A DNA stretch of 64,000 nucleotides from Orobanche coerulescens (GCA_033398695.1 CM065804.1:124987501-125051500); one strand, 5' to 3'. Counted from the first letter of the stretch, positions 43,374 through 52,823 are shown. Translations and numbers: made by a program. The notes: a model not told the origin generated them from the letters alone.

Positions 43374-44799
43374 CTAATAGCGAGAAGGGACATGGAGTAC
43401 CTGAACCTGACCCGTGGCAACCAAGTCACGAACAAAGTGAATATCTATCTCAATGTGCTTCGTACGTTGATGCTGAACAGGATTACTAGGTAAGTAAACG
43501 GCACTGATATTATCACAGTAGACAAGTGTAACAGAAGATAATGGAGAGTGCAGTTCACGAAGTAATTTTCGGAGCCAACAAGTCTCGGCAACAGCATTTG
43601 CGACACCACGATATTCAGCCTCAGCACTGGAACGAGAAAGTGTAGCCTGGCGCTTAGAGGACCAAGAGAGTAGGTTGTTGCCAAGAAAAACACAGTAACC
43701 AGATGTGGATCTCCGAGTAGTAGGGCAGCCAGCCCAATCAGCATAAGAGTAGGCAACCAACTCTGTAGTAGATGAGGAAAATAACTGTAGACCATGATCC
43801 AGAGTTTCCTGAACATAGCGCAAGATTCTCTTGAGAGCAGATAAATGAGGCTCTCGCGGATCATGCATATGAAGACAAACCTGCTGAACTGCATAAGATA
43901 TATCTGGTCTGGTAAATGTAAGATACTGTAATGACCCGGCAAGACTCCGAAATAAAGTCGGGTCGGAGACTGGATCACCATCATCCCCTAGTTTGGATTC
44001 GGTATCAATAGGAGTCCGACAAGGGTTACAAGTAGTCATGTGTGCCCGCTCTAAAATCTCTGTAGCATATTTCTTCTGCAATAAGAACAACCCTGAAGAG
44101 TCTCGAGTAACTGAAATACCCAGAAAATAATAGTAAGTAATCCGTATCTGTCCTCTGTCGGAATATAAAAAGAGAAGAATCACAGCGACTATGAGAAAAT
44201 CCAACTCTAGTGATATAAGAAGAGAAGCGCTGAAACCATGCTCTAGGGGCCTGTTTGAGACCATATAGAGACCTCTGTAACAAACATACATAATCAGGGT
44301 GTACCGGATCCCTGAAACTTGGTGGCTGATGCATATATACAGTCTCAGATAGGTCACCATGCAAAAAAGCATTTTTGACATCAAGCTGATGAATCGGCCA
44401 ATGTCGAGAAACTGCTAAGCTTAGCACAGTCCGAATAGTGGCTGGTTTAACAACCGGGCTGAACGTCTCGTCTACGTCAACCCCTTCCAACTGTTTACTA
44501 CCGTTTGAAACAAGGCGAGCCTTGTAGCGACTGAGAGTGCCATCAGCCAAATACTTGTGACGAAAAGGCCACATACTCCGAATAATGTTTGTGTCAACAG
44601 GGCGAGGTACGAGAGTCCAAGTTCCATTTTTAATAAGTGCATTGTATTCGTCATGCATAGCATTTTGCCGATTGGGATCTTTGAAAGCCTCACGATATGA
44701 TTTAGGTGAAGGGGAAATAGAAGACACAAGCATATTGGGATGAATAGTAGGACGATTAGTTCCGACAAGAAAACGTGTGACCATGGAATGAGTTGACAC
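43374..44799 (-). pseudogene. copia reverse transcriptase and RNase H, catalytic box deleted
   Basis: Two frames: 44799-44026 (RT: KNGTWTLVPRP, VSNGSKQLEGVDVDETFSPV, QLDVKNAFLHGDLSETVYM, CLLQRSLYGLKQAPRAWF) and 44384-43374 (SRDSSGLFLLQKKYATEIL, RPDISYAVQQVCLHMHDPRE, then RNase H with YADWAGCPTTRRSTSGYCVF and SSAEAEYRGVANAVAE). At DYLLLF the RT jumps almost directly to the LGISVTR block, so the YVDD box and about 60 residues are missing. RNase H is otherwise open to VLHVPSRY. Confidence 0.92.
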
Positions 44800-44963
44800 A
44801 GGGTTTGGGTTGTGTGGAGGGTCAGGAATGATTATGGGTGGAGTAGGGTTGGTGGTTCATTTTGGGCTGGAGATGGTGGAGGTGTTGGATCATTTTGGGC
44901 TGGAGATGGTGGAGGTGTTGGATCAGTTGTTGCTTGGATTGTAGTTGGTTGAACAAATGGAGG

Positions 44964-45986
44964 TTATGGATTTATATCAGGCGAGTCATATAAGAAGTTA
45001 TATTGTGGTGCGGTTGTGGGTTTAGAGGTGCCATAAGGAAAAACAGTTTCATCAAAAGTGACGTGTCGGGAGAGTATAATTTTGTTGGTGTTTAAATCAA
45101 GACATCGATAGCCCCAGTGATTTGAGGCTTGTCCCAAGTAAATGGAGGGTGTGGTGCGCGGTTCAAGTTTGTGGTTTGGATCTAGGTGAGGATAACCAAG
45201 GCAGCCAAATGTGCGTAGAAGGCTGTAATCAGGATTTTGTCCAAACAATCGGGTGTAAGGGATTTCATTGGAAATAGCAGTGGAGGGTAGGATATTGAGT
45301 AAGTGAACCGCCATGTTTAGTGCTTCGACCCAGAATGTTGGTGGAAGGTTGGCTTGAAAAAGCAAGGTCCGAATAAGGTTATTGATGGTATGAATCATGC
45401 ATTCAGACTTGCCATTTTGTTGGGATGTTTGTGGGCATGAGAAACGAAACTGAATGCCATTATCAGCAAAGAGTTTATATAGGGTACTGTTGTCAAACTC
45501 ACCGCCATGATCACATTGAAAAGACCTGATTTCACACTGAAATTGTGTGTGAACATAATTACGGAAAAGCACAAATTTAGACATAACATCAGATTTGTTA
45601 GTTAATGGATAAACCCAAACAAAATGAGAATAATGATCTAAAAACAATACATAATATTTGAAACCCGATAAGCTCGAAACAGGTGAAGTCCACACATCCG
45701 AGTGAATAATATCAAAAGAAGCATTAACAATAGTATTTGAACTAGAAAATGGAAGTCTAACGTGTTTGCCAAGTTGACAAGCATGGCAAAGCACGGGAGG
45801 CTTTTCCTTATTACATGAAATGAAATGATGAGAAACAAGACGACGTAACACTTCGCTTCCTGGGTGACCAAGATGCTGATGCCATGTATGTTGACTAACA
45901 AGAAGGGCTTGAGGAACAGGAGACGGAGCCGTGACTGGATAGAGGTCCCCGATGCTATCACATCGGAGAAGAATCCGACGCTTCAT
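44964..45986 (-). CDS. copia integrase
   Basis: 340 residues. GAG-pre-integrase zinc site (WHQHLGHPGSEVLRRL near 35-50; CHAC at 67-70). Catalytic D97 (HSDVW), D159 (QCDHGGEF) and E195 (QNGKSE), with the D-35-E spacing kept. C-terminal ILPSTAISNEIPYTRLFG and TFGCLGYPHL. The usual phrase ending at GKSE reads SECMIHTINN here. Ends with a frame break before RT. Confidence 0.92.
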   Translation of the reverse strand: MKRRILLRCDSIGDLYPVTAPSPVPQALLVSQHTWHQHLGHPGSEVLRRLVSHHFISCNKEKPPVLCHACQLGKHVRLPFSSSNTIVNASFDIIHSDVWTSPVSSLSGFKYYVLFLDHYSHFVWVYPLTNKSDVMSKFVLFRNYVHTQFQCEIRSFQCDHGGEFDNSTLYKLFADNGIQFRFSCPQTSQQNGKSECMIHTINNLIRTLLFQANLPPTFWVEALNMAVHLLNILPSTAISNEIPYTRLFGQNPDYSLLRTFGCLGYPHLDPNHKLEPRTTPSIYLGQASNHWGYRCLDLNTNKIILSRHVTFDETVFPYGTSKPTTAPQYNFLYDSPDINP

Positions 45987-46115
45987 GAAATCCTTAACCG
46001 AAAAACTAAAGGGATCAAATTCAACAGTACATTTATTATCTCGAACGAATTGACGAACAAAAAATAAATTTTTGATAATATGAGGGGTAATGAGAACGTT
46101 ATTTAAATGGAGTGG

Positions 46116-46817
46116 TCAACTAAGGGTTGGCAAAATACTATGACCCGTATTAGTGATGGGAATGGAATGTCCATCACCAACCGAGATAGATGGATACATG
46201 CACATATTAAAAATAGTATTTAGACTATTAACTGAAGAATTAAGATGTAAACTTGCACCTGTATCCATATTCCATGCACCTGTTGTCGGATCATGAAGGG
46301 TTCCAGCAGCGAAAGCATGTGGTAGGGTTGTTTCTTGACCGAGGTTGATTAGTTGACCAGGGTATGAGGATGTCGAGCCTGTAACCGTATTCGGACCGGG
46401 CTGATAAAGGGTGGTCGGTGTGGGGTTGGCCTGGTGAGCCTGGTTATTTAATGGCGCATATGGGTGAGTTGGTTGGGCTGCGTTAGGTGGATGGGGGGAG
46501 CCAGGGGGTGGGCTGAGGTTTGTATGGTTATAATGTGTAATATTTTGGGCCTGTGAAGGGTATTGGTTTGGGCCTGTTGGGTTGTGATAAGTGTGGTAAA
46601 CAGTTGGTGGGTTATTGGGTTTTGGAGAATTATTGTTTGATCCGGTTATACCCAATCGTTGTAACAGGCGAAGTAATACCTTCTCCGTATCATTTTTATT
46701 CTTGGAGTCAACATTACCAATAGTGTGTTTAATATTACCATCGTGTACGAACCGACAACCCATACCGTATCGACACGAACCCTTGGCATAGTTATAACAT
46801 GGATTACGAGATTTCAC
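46116..46817 (-). CDS. copia gag C-terminus (CCCH finger) and protease
   Basis: 233 residues. CYNYAKGSCRYGMGCRFVH (7-25) is a C-x7-C-x5-C-x3-H finger rather than the CCHC knuckle usual in retrotransposon gag. A Pro/Asn/His-rich linker follows, then protease with NMDTGASLHLNSSVNSL (about 186-202, catalytic DTG). It ends near SILPTLS, where the frame breaks before the integrase block. Confidence 0.88.
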   Translation of the reverse strand: MKSRNPCYNYAKGSCRYGMGCRFVHDGNIKHTIGNVDSKNKNDTEKVLLRLLQRLGITGSNNNSPKPNNPPTVYHTYHNPTGPNQYPSQAQNITHYNHTNLSPPPGSPHPPNAAQPTHPYAPLNNQAHQANPTPTTLYQPGPNTVTGSTSSYPGQLINLGQETTLPHAFAAGTLHDPTTGAWNMDTGASLHLNSSVNSLNTIFNMCMYPSISVGDGHSIPITNTGHSILPTLS

Positions 46818-47554
46818 TTGAGGATTAGGAGGAGTAAAATACCTTTATCGGTCATGAGAACAATGGGAGAGGATGACGATGAGTCCACGGGCCGTGACTT
46901 CAGTCGCATCTCTTCGGTGAGAAGCATGGACCGAGTGGTTTTGAAATCCGGAAATGGATCTTTGTGATGAATAATGCCACAAACTTGGTTGTACTTTTCT
47001 GGCAGCCCCTCGAGTGCGTAGTGGACGAGATCTTCATCATTGACGGGAGAGTCGAGGCTCGCTAATATTATAGCAAAGGACTCAATCTTGCTACAGTATG
47101 CTTCCATAGATTTGTCACTGAGTTTTAATAACCGCAACTCCGCCTTTAGAGCACTAGTACGGGATCTTTTGTTATCTTTGACAATGGTGGTTATGAGGTC
47201 CCATGCTTGTTTAGCGGTTTGAGGTCGTGTGACTGCCAACCGTGCTTTGAGGGAGTCGGATAGGGTTGTAAAGATCCAAGATAGAACTATTTTGTCCACT
47301 TTTTGTTCTTCCGGTGTTAAGGGGGCTGAGGTTGTCGTATTGGTGCCACGAATGTAATTGGTGACCTCATGGGTGAAGCAAAGTTGCTCGAAGAAAAATT
47401 CCCAAGACCCATAATTCCAATCATCAAGGTCTAATTTAACAGGTACGCGTGTATTGAGGTGGTGATGAGTGACAACGGATAATTTTCCTGAGAGAGGAAT
47501 GGTAGGTGTGTCGGTTCCAGTTATGATGGATCGTGTGTAATACTGAGAAAACAA
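46814..47554 (-). CDS. copia gag (capsid-like)
   Basis: 246 residues of the UBN2/retrotran_gag type: VKLDLDDWNYGSWEFFFEQL (39-58), LSWIFTTLSDSLKARL (about 92-107), AKQAWDLITTIV and LRLLKLSDKSMEAYCSKIES, HYALEGLPEKYNQVCGII. The end drifts into LLLLILK, a frameshift; the next block (46817) continues in another frame. It is the first coding block after the 5' LTR and primer site. Confidence 0.9.
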   Translation of the reverse strand: MFSQYYTRSIITGTDTPTIPLSGKLSVVTHHHLNTRVPVKLDLDDWNYGSWEFFFEQLCFTHEVTNYIRGTNTTTSAPLTPEEQKVDKIVLSWIFTTLSDSLKARLAVTRPQTAKQAWDLITTIVKDNKRSRTSALKAELRLLKLSDKSMEAYCSKIESFAIILASLDSPVNDEDLVHYALEGLPEKYNQVCGIIHHKDPFPDFKTTRSMLLTEEMRLKSRPVDSSSSSPIVLMTDKGILLLLILK

Positions 47555-47691
47555 AAAAAAAAGGGGGGGATGCTGATAACAATCGTGACCTTTGCACGAA
47601 TTAAACCAAAAGAAACCAAGAATGAGGACAGAAGAAAGAAACGGCAGGGATTAGTTTTAGGGTAGGATCTTTGTATTTTTGGCTGATACCA

Positions 47692-47828
47692 TGTAAATGG
47701 TATAACCGAATATGTTTTATTGATTGATTGATACTTGCCATACATCATGGGAATATATACAGATACATGGTACATTCTAGACATGGGCTAGGCCCGATAC
47801 AAACTATATTACATAGTATGGGCTAACA
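47692..47828 (-). repeat. copia 5' LTR (137 bp)
   Basis: Same sequence as 43138-43274. The primer site abuts it at 47691, so it is the 5' LTR. High similarity of the pair implies a recent insertion. Confidence 0.93.
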
Positions 47829-48178
47829 TGTTTCTCATAGTGAAGTTGGGTCTCGATTTCTAGTGACCTCTAATTTGGGCTCAAATTGTTGACATGAGGC
47901 CTGATGTATGTTGAAGGTTGACGGTTAAGATTGATGTCGTTCCGGCAATAGACCGATGAGGACGGAGTTAGACCGCCTGAGTTGGAATTGGATGAGGTTT
48001 GGCAGGTCGAGTTACCGTCGGTCTGGGTTCCGGCTTGGGCATAGCTGCTCTGTCTGTGTGTGCGCTTATCTGAGTGTGTGTCTGTGTGACTGTTTTATGT
48101 GTATGTGTATAAACTTATGAGTTTGGGTGTTGAAAGATTGTGTGTTTGTGTGTTTATGTATGTACCGTGTGTGTGTTG

Positions 48179-48216
<38 letters not shown>

Positions 48217-48257
48217 ATTATATACAAATATGTGTGTATGTGTATTTTGTGTATGCG

Positions 48258-48299
<42 letters not shown>

Positions 48300-48320
48300 G
48301 TATTTGTATTATATACATAG
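47829..48320. other. LTR-fragment tail and (TA)n microsatellite in the CACTA element
   Basis: 47829-48180 continues the segment interrupted by copia. 48181-48212 and 48259-48300 are long TA runs; the Tyr/Ile-rich ORFs here are artefacts. The captured phospholipase exon begins right after. Confidence 0.7.
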
Positions 48321-48374
48321 ATTGGGTGATCATCCACCTCAAATTTGGCCTGGAAAGGATTATTACAATCTACG
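48321..48374 (+). pseudogene. Captured phospholipase D-zeta-like exon piece (1)
   Basis: After an AG, encodes LGDHPPQIWPGKDYYNLR with donor CG|GTATGT. The text matches my memory of the plant PLD-zeta (PX/PH-domain phospholipase D) segment WPGKDYYNPRESEPNSWED; here P is L in NLR. It joins in phase with the piece at 48876. The intron is kept, so capture was from genomic DNA. No catalytic HKD motif is included. Confidence 0.7.
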
Positions 48375-48875
48375 GTATGTTTTAACTTGTACTGGTTCAA
48401 GACTGTAATTAATGATTTTAACCACTGCGTGGCAGTAATAGTGTGACCGAGTATCAAGCTGAAATAATATCTCTGGTGAAACACAAATTCAGCTGCTGAT
48501 TCTTAGCTTCTCATTAATGTTGGTGTTACTTTAAATGTTTGAGTTGTTAGAATTTAGTTTTGCTCTAACCTTACTGGAGCTGTCATGATTATTTACGATG
48601 ATTTTTGATTAATTTATGATGTTTCAAGGTGGATTCTCTGTTCTTGGTTTCTGCAAGTGTCATTGTCATGTTCTGTGGATAGCCATTGCCTTTGTCATCT
48701 TTTTATGACTCCCCCGAAAATTTTTATGACCAAACAATAGTCGTATAGCTTTTTTCAATTTCAGAGCAACTCTGATATTGCTTCTTTTCGATTTTTAATG
48801 TTTCAGATTCTGAGTGATATTTTTTTCTCTTGTTCTGGACTAATGCAAAATGCTTGACTTGATACTAAATATCAG

Positions 48876-48950
48876 GGAATCAGAACCGAATTCCTGGGAG
48901 GACACAATGAAGGATGAGTTAGATCGAACAAAATATCCACGTATGCCTTG
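48876..48950 (+). pseudogene. Captured phospholipase D-zeta-like exon piece (2)
   Basis: After acceptor TATCAG, completes the split codon and encodes ESEPNSWEDTMKDELDRTKY followed by PRMP, then diverges into TGA after ATGCCTTG. This is the stretch before the HDVHC region of plant PLD-zeta. The exon stops abruptly rather than at a donor, which suggests the capture breakpoint lies here, near 48950. Confidence 0.72.
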
Positions 48951-49445
48951 TTGACTTTGTTCCTCTTACTAATTATAGGTATTCTAGACACTCAAAGTAA
49001 CTTTCCTTGATATGACTTCATGTTTACATGAAATATTGTCAATTATTATTGGACACATGTGAACAATTAGTAGCATGTAAAAGCATGTGTTATTCCTTAG
49101 ATGTCGAATCTGAATGTTAAGCAAATTAACTGGAGAAGACTGCACCGAACCTGTAGAGGGATGCTCACGAGCCCTTCACTGGACTATTTTTCAAATGTTT
49201 CAAAATTAATTCTACTGCCCTTGCCGTGCTGATTGTTGTTCGTTTATTACTCTTATACCCCGATTATTTGTTCAATGTATCCTTACTTTACTTTATTTAG
49301 CTCCACAAAATTTCCGTTTTCTTTTACTATTAAACTTGTTGCTTGCATGTATGTCGAATTTAGCCCGTTACAAAGGGAAGCTTCTGAGATTATCCTGTTG
49401 TTATGTTTTTTTTTCTTTTGGTTGATTAGTCTATGCTACTTGCAG
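48951..49445. other. Spacer between captured gene pieces
   Basis: No conserved frame. It may include intron sequence of the kinase donor gene, since the kinase exon at 49446 begins at a normal TTGCAG acceptor after a T-rich tract. Confidence 0.5.
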
Positions 49446-49519
49446 AAAAGTTCGACACAAAAATGTTGTCCAGTTCATAGGGGCGTGCACCAAACCTCCT
49501 AACTTGTGTGTAGTGATAG
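49446..49519 (+). pseudogene. Captured Raf-like kinase exon: HKNVVQFIG segment
   Basis: Encodes [20 protein letters not shown] and CVVI, the subdomain IV-V segment of plant Raf-like (STY46/STY8 type) Ser/Thr/Tyr kinases. Acceptor TTGCAG, donor ATAG|GTATGT. The upstream ATP-binding Gly-rich loop and catalytic Lys are absent. Confidence 0.85.
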
Positions 49520-49648
49520 GTATGTGTCTACCTAGTACCCATGGCTTGAAAACTGCGGAGCTCTGATTAGGTGTCATAAAAAGACAGAAACTTGTATCTT
49601 TTTCCAGTTTTTGTTTCAGCTAATTTATTCCTTCTTGTTTAATCGAAG

Positions 49649-49824
49649 AATACATGTCTGATGGGAGTGTTTATGACTACCTCCACAAGCAAAGGGGTAC
49701 TTTTAAGCTTCCAGCCTTAGTCAAAGTAGCGATTGATGTAGCAAAGGGCATGAACTATCTGCATCAGAACAATATTATTCACAGGGATTTGAAGGCTGCA
49801 AATCTTTTAATGGATGAAAATGAA
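49649..49824 (+). pseudogene. Captured Raf-like kinase exon: catalytic loop
   Basis: Joins in phase to the previous exon and encodes [39 protein letters not shown] and [19 protein letters not shown]. The catalytic loop HRDLKAAN is intact. Donor GAA|GTAAGC. The downstream DFG-containing exon that should follow is missing. Confidence 0.9.
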
Positions 49825-49854
49825 GTAAGCGCGAGTGCTTCAAAGCATGATTTA

Positions 49855-49926
49855 CATAAACCCTATGATCATAAGGCAGACATCTTTAGCCTTGGGGTTG
49901 TTTTATGGGACCTGCTGACAGGAAAG
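49855..49926 (+). pseudogene. Captured Raf-like kinase exon: end of activation region, subdomain IX
   Basis: Encodes [24 protein letters not shown], the part after the APE motif. A deletion between 49824 and 49855 removed the intron, the DFG loop and the APE motif; only about 30 bp (GTAAGCGCGAGTGCTTC...) remain. Donor AAG|GTACTT. Confidence 0.87.
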
Positions 49927-50006
49927 GTACTTCATCTGAAATTTTCAAAAGCCACATTCTTTTAGTCAATCATAGTCTCAACCTCTTTCTTTTTTTCCAT
50001 CATCAG

Positions 50007-50060
50007 ATTCCATATGAGTACTTGACCCCTTTAAAAGCGGCAGTTGGAGTGGTCCAAAAG
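50007..50060 (+). pseudogene. Captured Raf-like kinase exon: subdomain X
   Basis: 18 codons, IPYEYLTPLKAAVGVVQK, between CATCAG and GTAAAG. In phase with both neighbours. Matches the YLTPLQAAVGVVQ segment of plant STY-type kinases. Confidence 0.87.
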
Positions 50061-50155
50061 GTAAAGAATCTAGTCATGTTATTTTATCCAGATCCATGAA
50101 AGGTTATTTATTTTCTTTCTTCCATAATATGTACTCGCTTCCTGTAAAAATTTAG

Positions 50156-50290
50156 GGTATCTGGCCAACTATTCCGAAAAACACTCATCCAAAGCTTGTT
50201 GAGCTGCTTGAGAGATGCTGGCAGCAAGATCCAACATTGAGACCCGATTTTTCTGAAGTCGAGGAAATTCTAGAACAAATTTCTAAGGAG
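50156..50290 (+). pseudogene. Captured Raf-like kinase exon: subdomain XI
   Basis: 45 codons: [20 protein letters not shown], then [20 protein letters not shown] and QISKE. It holds the conserved Arg of subdomain XI (RPDFSE). Acceptor TTTAG, donor GAG|GTACAT. It is the last captured exon; CACTA-type coding sequence follows about 90 bp later. Confidence 0.88.
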
Positions 50291-50382
50291 GTACATATAT
50301 ACTTAAAATATTACAACACTTGCTTAAAATATTACAATACTTGCGACACGACCTAAAATGGAGGTTTTCTTGTTTAACAGTG

Positions 50383-50900
50383 TTAAGACTCGTAAGCGAA
50401 AAGAGGGTCGCGAGTACATGACTGATGAAAAAGTCACTAAGTTCATAATTGTAAGTGTTCTATTATTTAGTTGATCACATGCCAGGTGTATTCTTCCATT
50501 CAAGTCTACTTAATTTGACATGGTCGTGGTTTTATTTTGTAGGACAAAATTGAAAAGGTTATTAGTCCTGATTTATCAGGATCAACTGAAGGTGTCAATG
50601 AACTTCTATTGGATGGAAAAGCACACGATCCTTCATGGCTTATAGGAAGATGTGTAAAGTCTGACAAATGCTCCACTTCTGGCACGACAAACTTGCAGAT
50701 AAGTGACTTGACAGACCAAAATCAGGCAAGAAGTTGTTGACGAAATGGAAGAAAAGCTGGAGAAGGTCCAAGAAGAAGTAGATGCACAATTGAATAAGAA
50801 GTTGCAGGAGAACCTAACTTGGGTGCTTAAGAAATTAGGCAAAGTAAAACCCGAGCATGAACATCAATTTGGTGGAACTTTGTCCCACAATATCAAGTGA
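50383..50900 (+). pseudogene. CACTA-type ORF remnant (Ptta/En-Spm-like C-terminus)
   Basis: Two or three pieces: SVKTRKRKEGREYMTDEKVT (50383-50451, donor ATTG|GTAAGT-like), DKIEKVISPDLSGSTEGVNE (from 50543) to a TGA at about 50740, and in another frame EVVDEMEEKLEKVQEEVDAQ, LNKKLQENLTWVLKKLGKVK to a stop at 50900. The coiled, Gln/Glu/Lys-rich end resembles the plant Ptta/En-Spm family encoded by CACTA elements. A frameshift separates the pieces. The match is from pattern memory only. Confidence 0.55.
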
Positions 50901-51667
50901 TAACGACAATGACACTCCTATTACTGGAGGAGATGCTACATCTTAGATTTTCTGTTTTTTAAGTACTGTATTTCATGGATTTTGGTCGTTGTATTTAAGC
51001 TGTTTAACTATTTTCATTACATACTTTAAGACTTATAACTCTGTGCTTGGTTAGATATTATGGTGGATGGATGGTGTGGAGGGTGTTTGTTTTGGTGGTT
51101 AGACTTATAACTATATGGTGTGGAGCGGCTTTATTTGGTTAGATATTTTGGATGGATGAATGGTATGGGTTGTATTTTGAATGGATGGATTCTGAATTGT
51201 AATGGATTGGTAATTAATATAAACAAATATTTTATATCAATTTTTTTTGTGAAAGTGTTGCAGTAGGTGGTACATAGTGTTGCAATTACTTACTAAAAAG
51301 GTGTTGCCGAAACTTAAAAAGTGTTGCAACAGGGTTCCCTATATGGGGCCCACAGTTGGGGATTGGACCCCACATATGGGCCTACATAAGGGGTCCATCG
51401 GTGGGCCCCACATGTGGACCCAATCTGTGGGCCCCTGTTTTTTACATAAAATTGACCACTGCTGCAACACTTGTTTAATGTCATTGACTATATTTAACGA
51501 CGCTGCCTTGGCCAGAATAAAAAGGAGTGGTGTTGCAGTAGGTGAAATAAGTGTTGCTATAGGGACCTACGACAGCAGTGAAAAGTGCAACACCAAAAAA
51601 GTGTTGCTGTTTTGATTTTCTTGTCTATATCAACGTTCTTTTTGCTTCTTGCAACATTTTGTAGGAG
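50901..51667. other. CACTA right subterminal region
   Basis: After GATGGATGGTGTGG repeats (51060-51200), the segment 51255-51665 holds about ten copies of GTGTTGC(A/C/T) or its complement. In 51340-51435 a GGGCCCACA / TGTGGGCCC palindromic cluster would fold into a hairpin. No coding sequence. Confidence 0.75.
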
Positions 51668-51697
51668 TTGCTGTAAGCCATCTATGGCGTAGTGTAT

Positions 51698-52320
51698 CCT
51701 GGAAGAACTGTATATCGAGAGCAGTGAGCCTTTGCTAAAATTTTCTTCTTGAGTTCGTCATTATCAGGAATGCATATCTGGTGTTTGAATTTTAGTGTTA
51801 CATCTTCCAATATGCTAAACTCAGATTTCTCACATTGTGTGACCCTTTTCTTAAGCTTACACAATTTTCCATCTTGTGTCTGTGCTTCTTGGATTTCTTT
51901 AAGTAAGTCCGGCTTCATGGTCAAATAGCGCATAAAACGTGTCTTAGTTTGTCTTGGATTCCATTGGATTATTTCTCCTAGGGCATTCCATTCCCTTATC
52001 ATGAGTCTAGACACGCTAGCTTTCCTACTCAAAGCGTCAGCTACGATATTGGCCTTGCCCGGATGGTGGTGAATGGTGAAGTTATAATCTTCAAGAAGTT
52101 CTATCCATCGTCTCTGTCTTAGATTCAACTCCTTCCGAGAGAACAAATATTTGAGACTCTTGTGGTCGGTGAAGATGGTGAATGCATCTCCATACAGGTA
52201 GTGTCTCCATTTCTTCAAAGCAAATACAATTGCTGCAAGTTCTAGGTCATGAGTTGGGTAATTCATCTCGTGTATTTTCATCTTTCGTGATGCATAAGCC
52301 ACTGCCTTGCCATTTTGCAT
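51698..52320 (-). pseudogene. gypsy M RNase H and integrase zinc-finger start
   Basis: [20 protein letters not shown] (1-20), [55 protein letters not shown], then [12 protein letters not shown] where CACTA sequence begins. The ORF end (YTTP, 51682-51697) is read partly from the transposon end. The integrase zinc finger is therefore cut in two by the 10-kb insertion. Confidence 0.9.
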
Positions 52321-52574
52321 CAGTACATCTCCTAATCCTTCCTTTGATGCATCGCCGTATACCGTTAAGCCTTTGATCCCTTCGGGAAGTGTTAGTACAT
52401 GTGCGGTGGTGAGTTTTCTCTTGAGTTCCTCGAAACTTGATTCACACTTATCGTTCCACTCAAATTTGACGTGCTTATACGTCAGCCTTGTGAGTGGTCC
52501 TGCAATTTTGGAAAAGTCTTTAATGAATTTGCGGTAGTAACCTGCAAGTCCAAGAAAGCTCCATATCTCAGTGA

Positions 52575-52817
52575 CTATTTCTGGCCTCTTTCAGTCCAAA
52601 ATAGTCTCCACCTTTGATCTACTTCGACTCCGTCTCTAGATATTACGTGTCCTAAAAATACTACTTCTCTTAACCAGAATTCACATTTATTGAATTTGGC
52701 AAACAATTTATGACTCCTTAGTGTTTCTAGCACCACCCTCAGGTGAGTTTCGTGATCATGGTCCGACTTGGAATATACGAGCATGTCGTTAATAAATATC
52801 GCGACGAATTGATCCAT
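52575..52817 (-). pseudogene. gypsy M reverse transcriptase, FIND box
   Basis: 80 residues: [19 protein letters not shown] (1-19), then [20 protein letters not shown] and [20 protein letters not shown]. The catalytic box reads FIND instead of the family FIDD/YIDD, an Asp-to-Asn loss. It ends in a frameshift (VDQRWRLF). RNase H start follows in another frame at 52540-52330. Confidence 0.88.
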
Positions 52818-52823
52818 ATATGG

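Larger units (their letters stand above)
43138..47828 (-). mobile_element. Ty1/copia retrotransposon with very short LTRs
   Basis: LTRs of 137 bp (43138-43274 and 47692-47828), TGTAAATGGT...GGGCTAACA, apparently identical or nearly so, with a perfect 5-bp duplication TGTTT (43133-43137, 47829-47833). Primer site TGGTATCAGCC on the minus strand at 47681-47691 (initiator Met tRNA type). Minus strand order: gag with CCCH finger, protease, integrase, RT, RNase H, the copia order. Frameshifts and a deletion over the RT catalytic box make it inactive. A purine tract GAGAGGGAG lies at 43275-43283 next to the 3' LTR. Confidence 0.95.
41678..51694 (+). mobile_element. CACTA (En/Spm-type) transposon with captured host-gene exons
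   Basis: The 27-bp ends starting CACTACGCCATAGATGG match as inverted repeats with one mismatch (41678-41704, 51668-51694), flanked by the 3-bp duplication TAT (41675-41677, 51695-51697). Both flanks resume gypsy M integrase, an independent proof of the insertion. Subterminal regions carry many GTGTTGC/GCAACA(C) repeats (41720-41870; 51255-51665). Inside are a broken CACTA-type ORF (50383-50900), an LTR fragment, a copia element (43138-47828) and exon pieces of two host genes. No TNP2/TnpD-type transposase is visible, so it is non-autonomous. Confidence 0.93.

Noticed and set aside
48099..48484. Several overlapping ORFs rich in Tyr and Ile
   Set aside because: They are read through TA repeats; only the short PLD-like exon at 48321-48374 has meaning.
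49654..49965. A 103-residue ORF that could be read as a small kinase gene
   Set aside because: It is two captured exons read through an intron, without DFG or APE and without the N-lobe.
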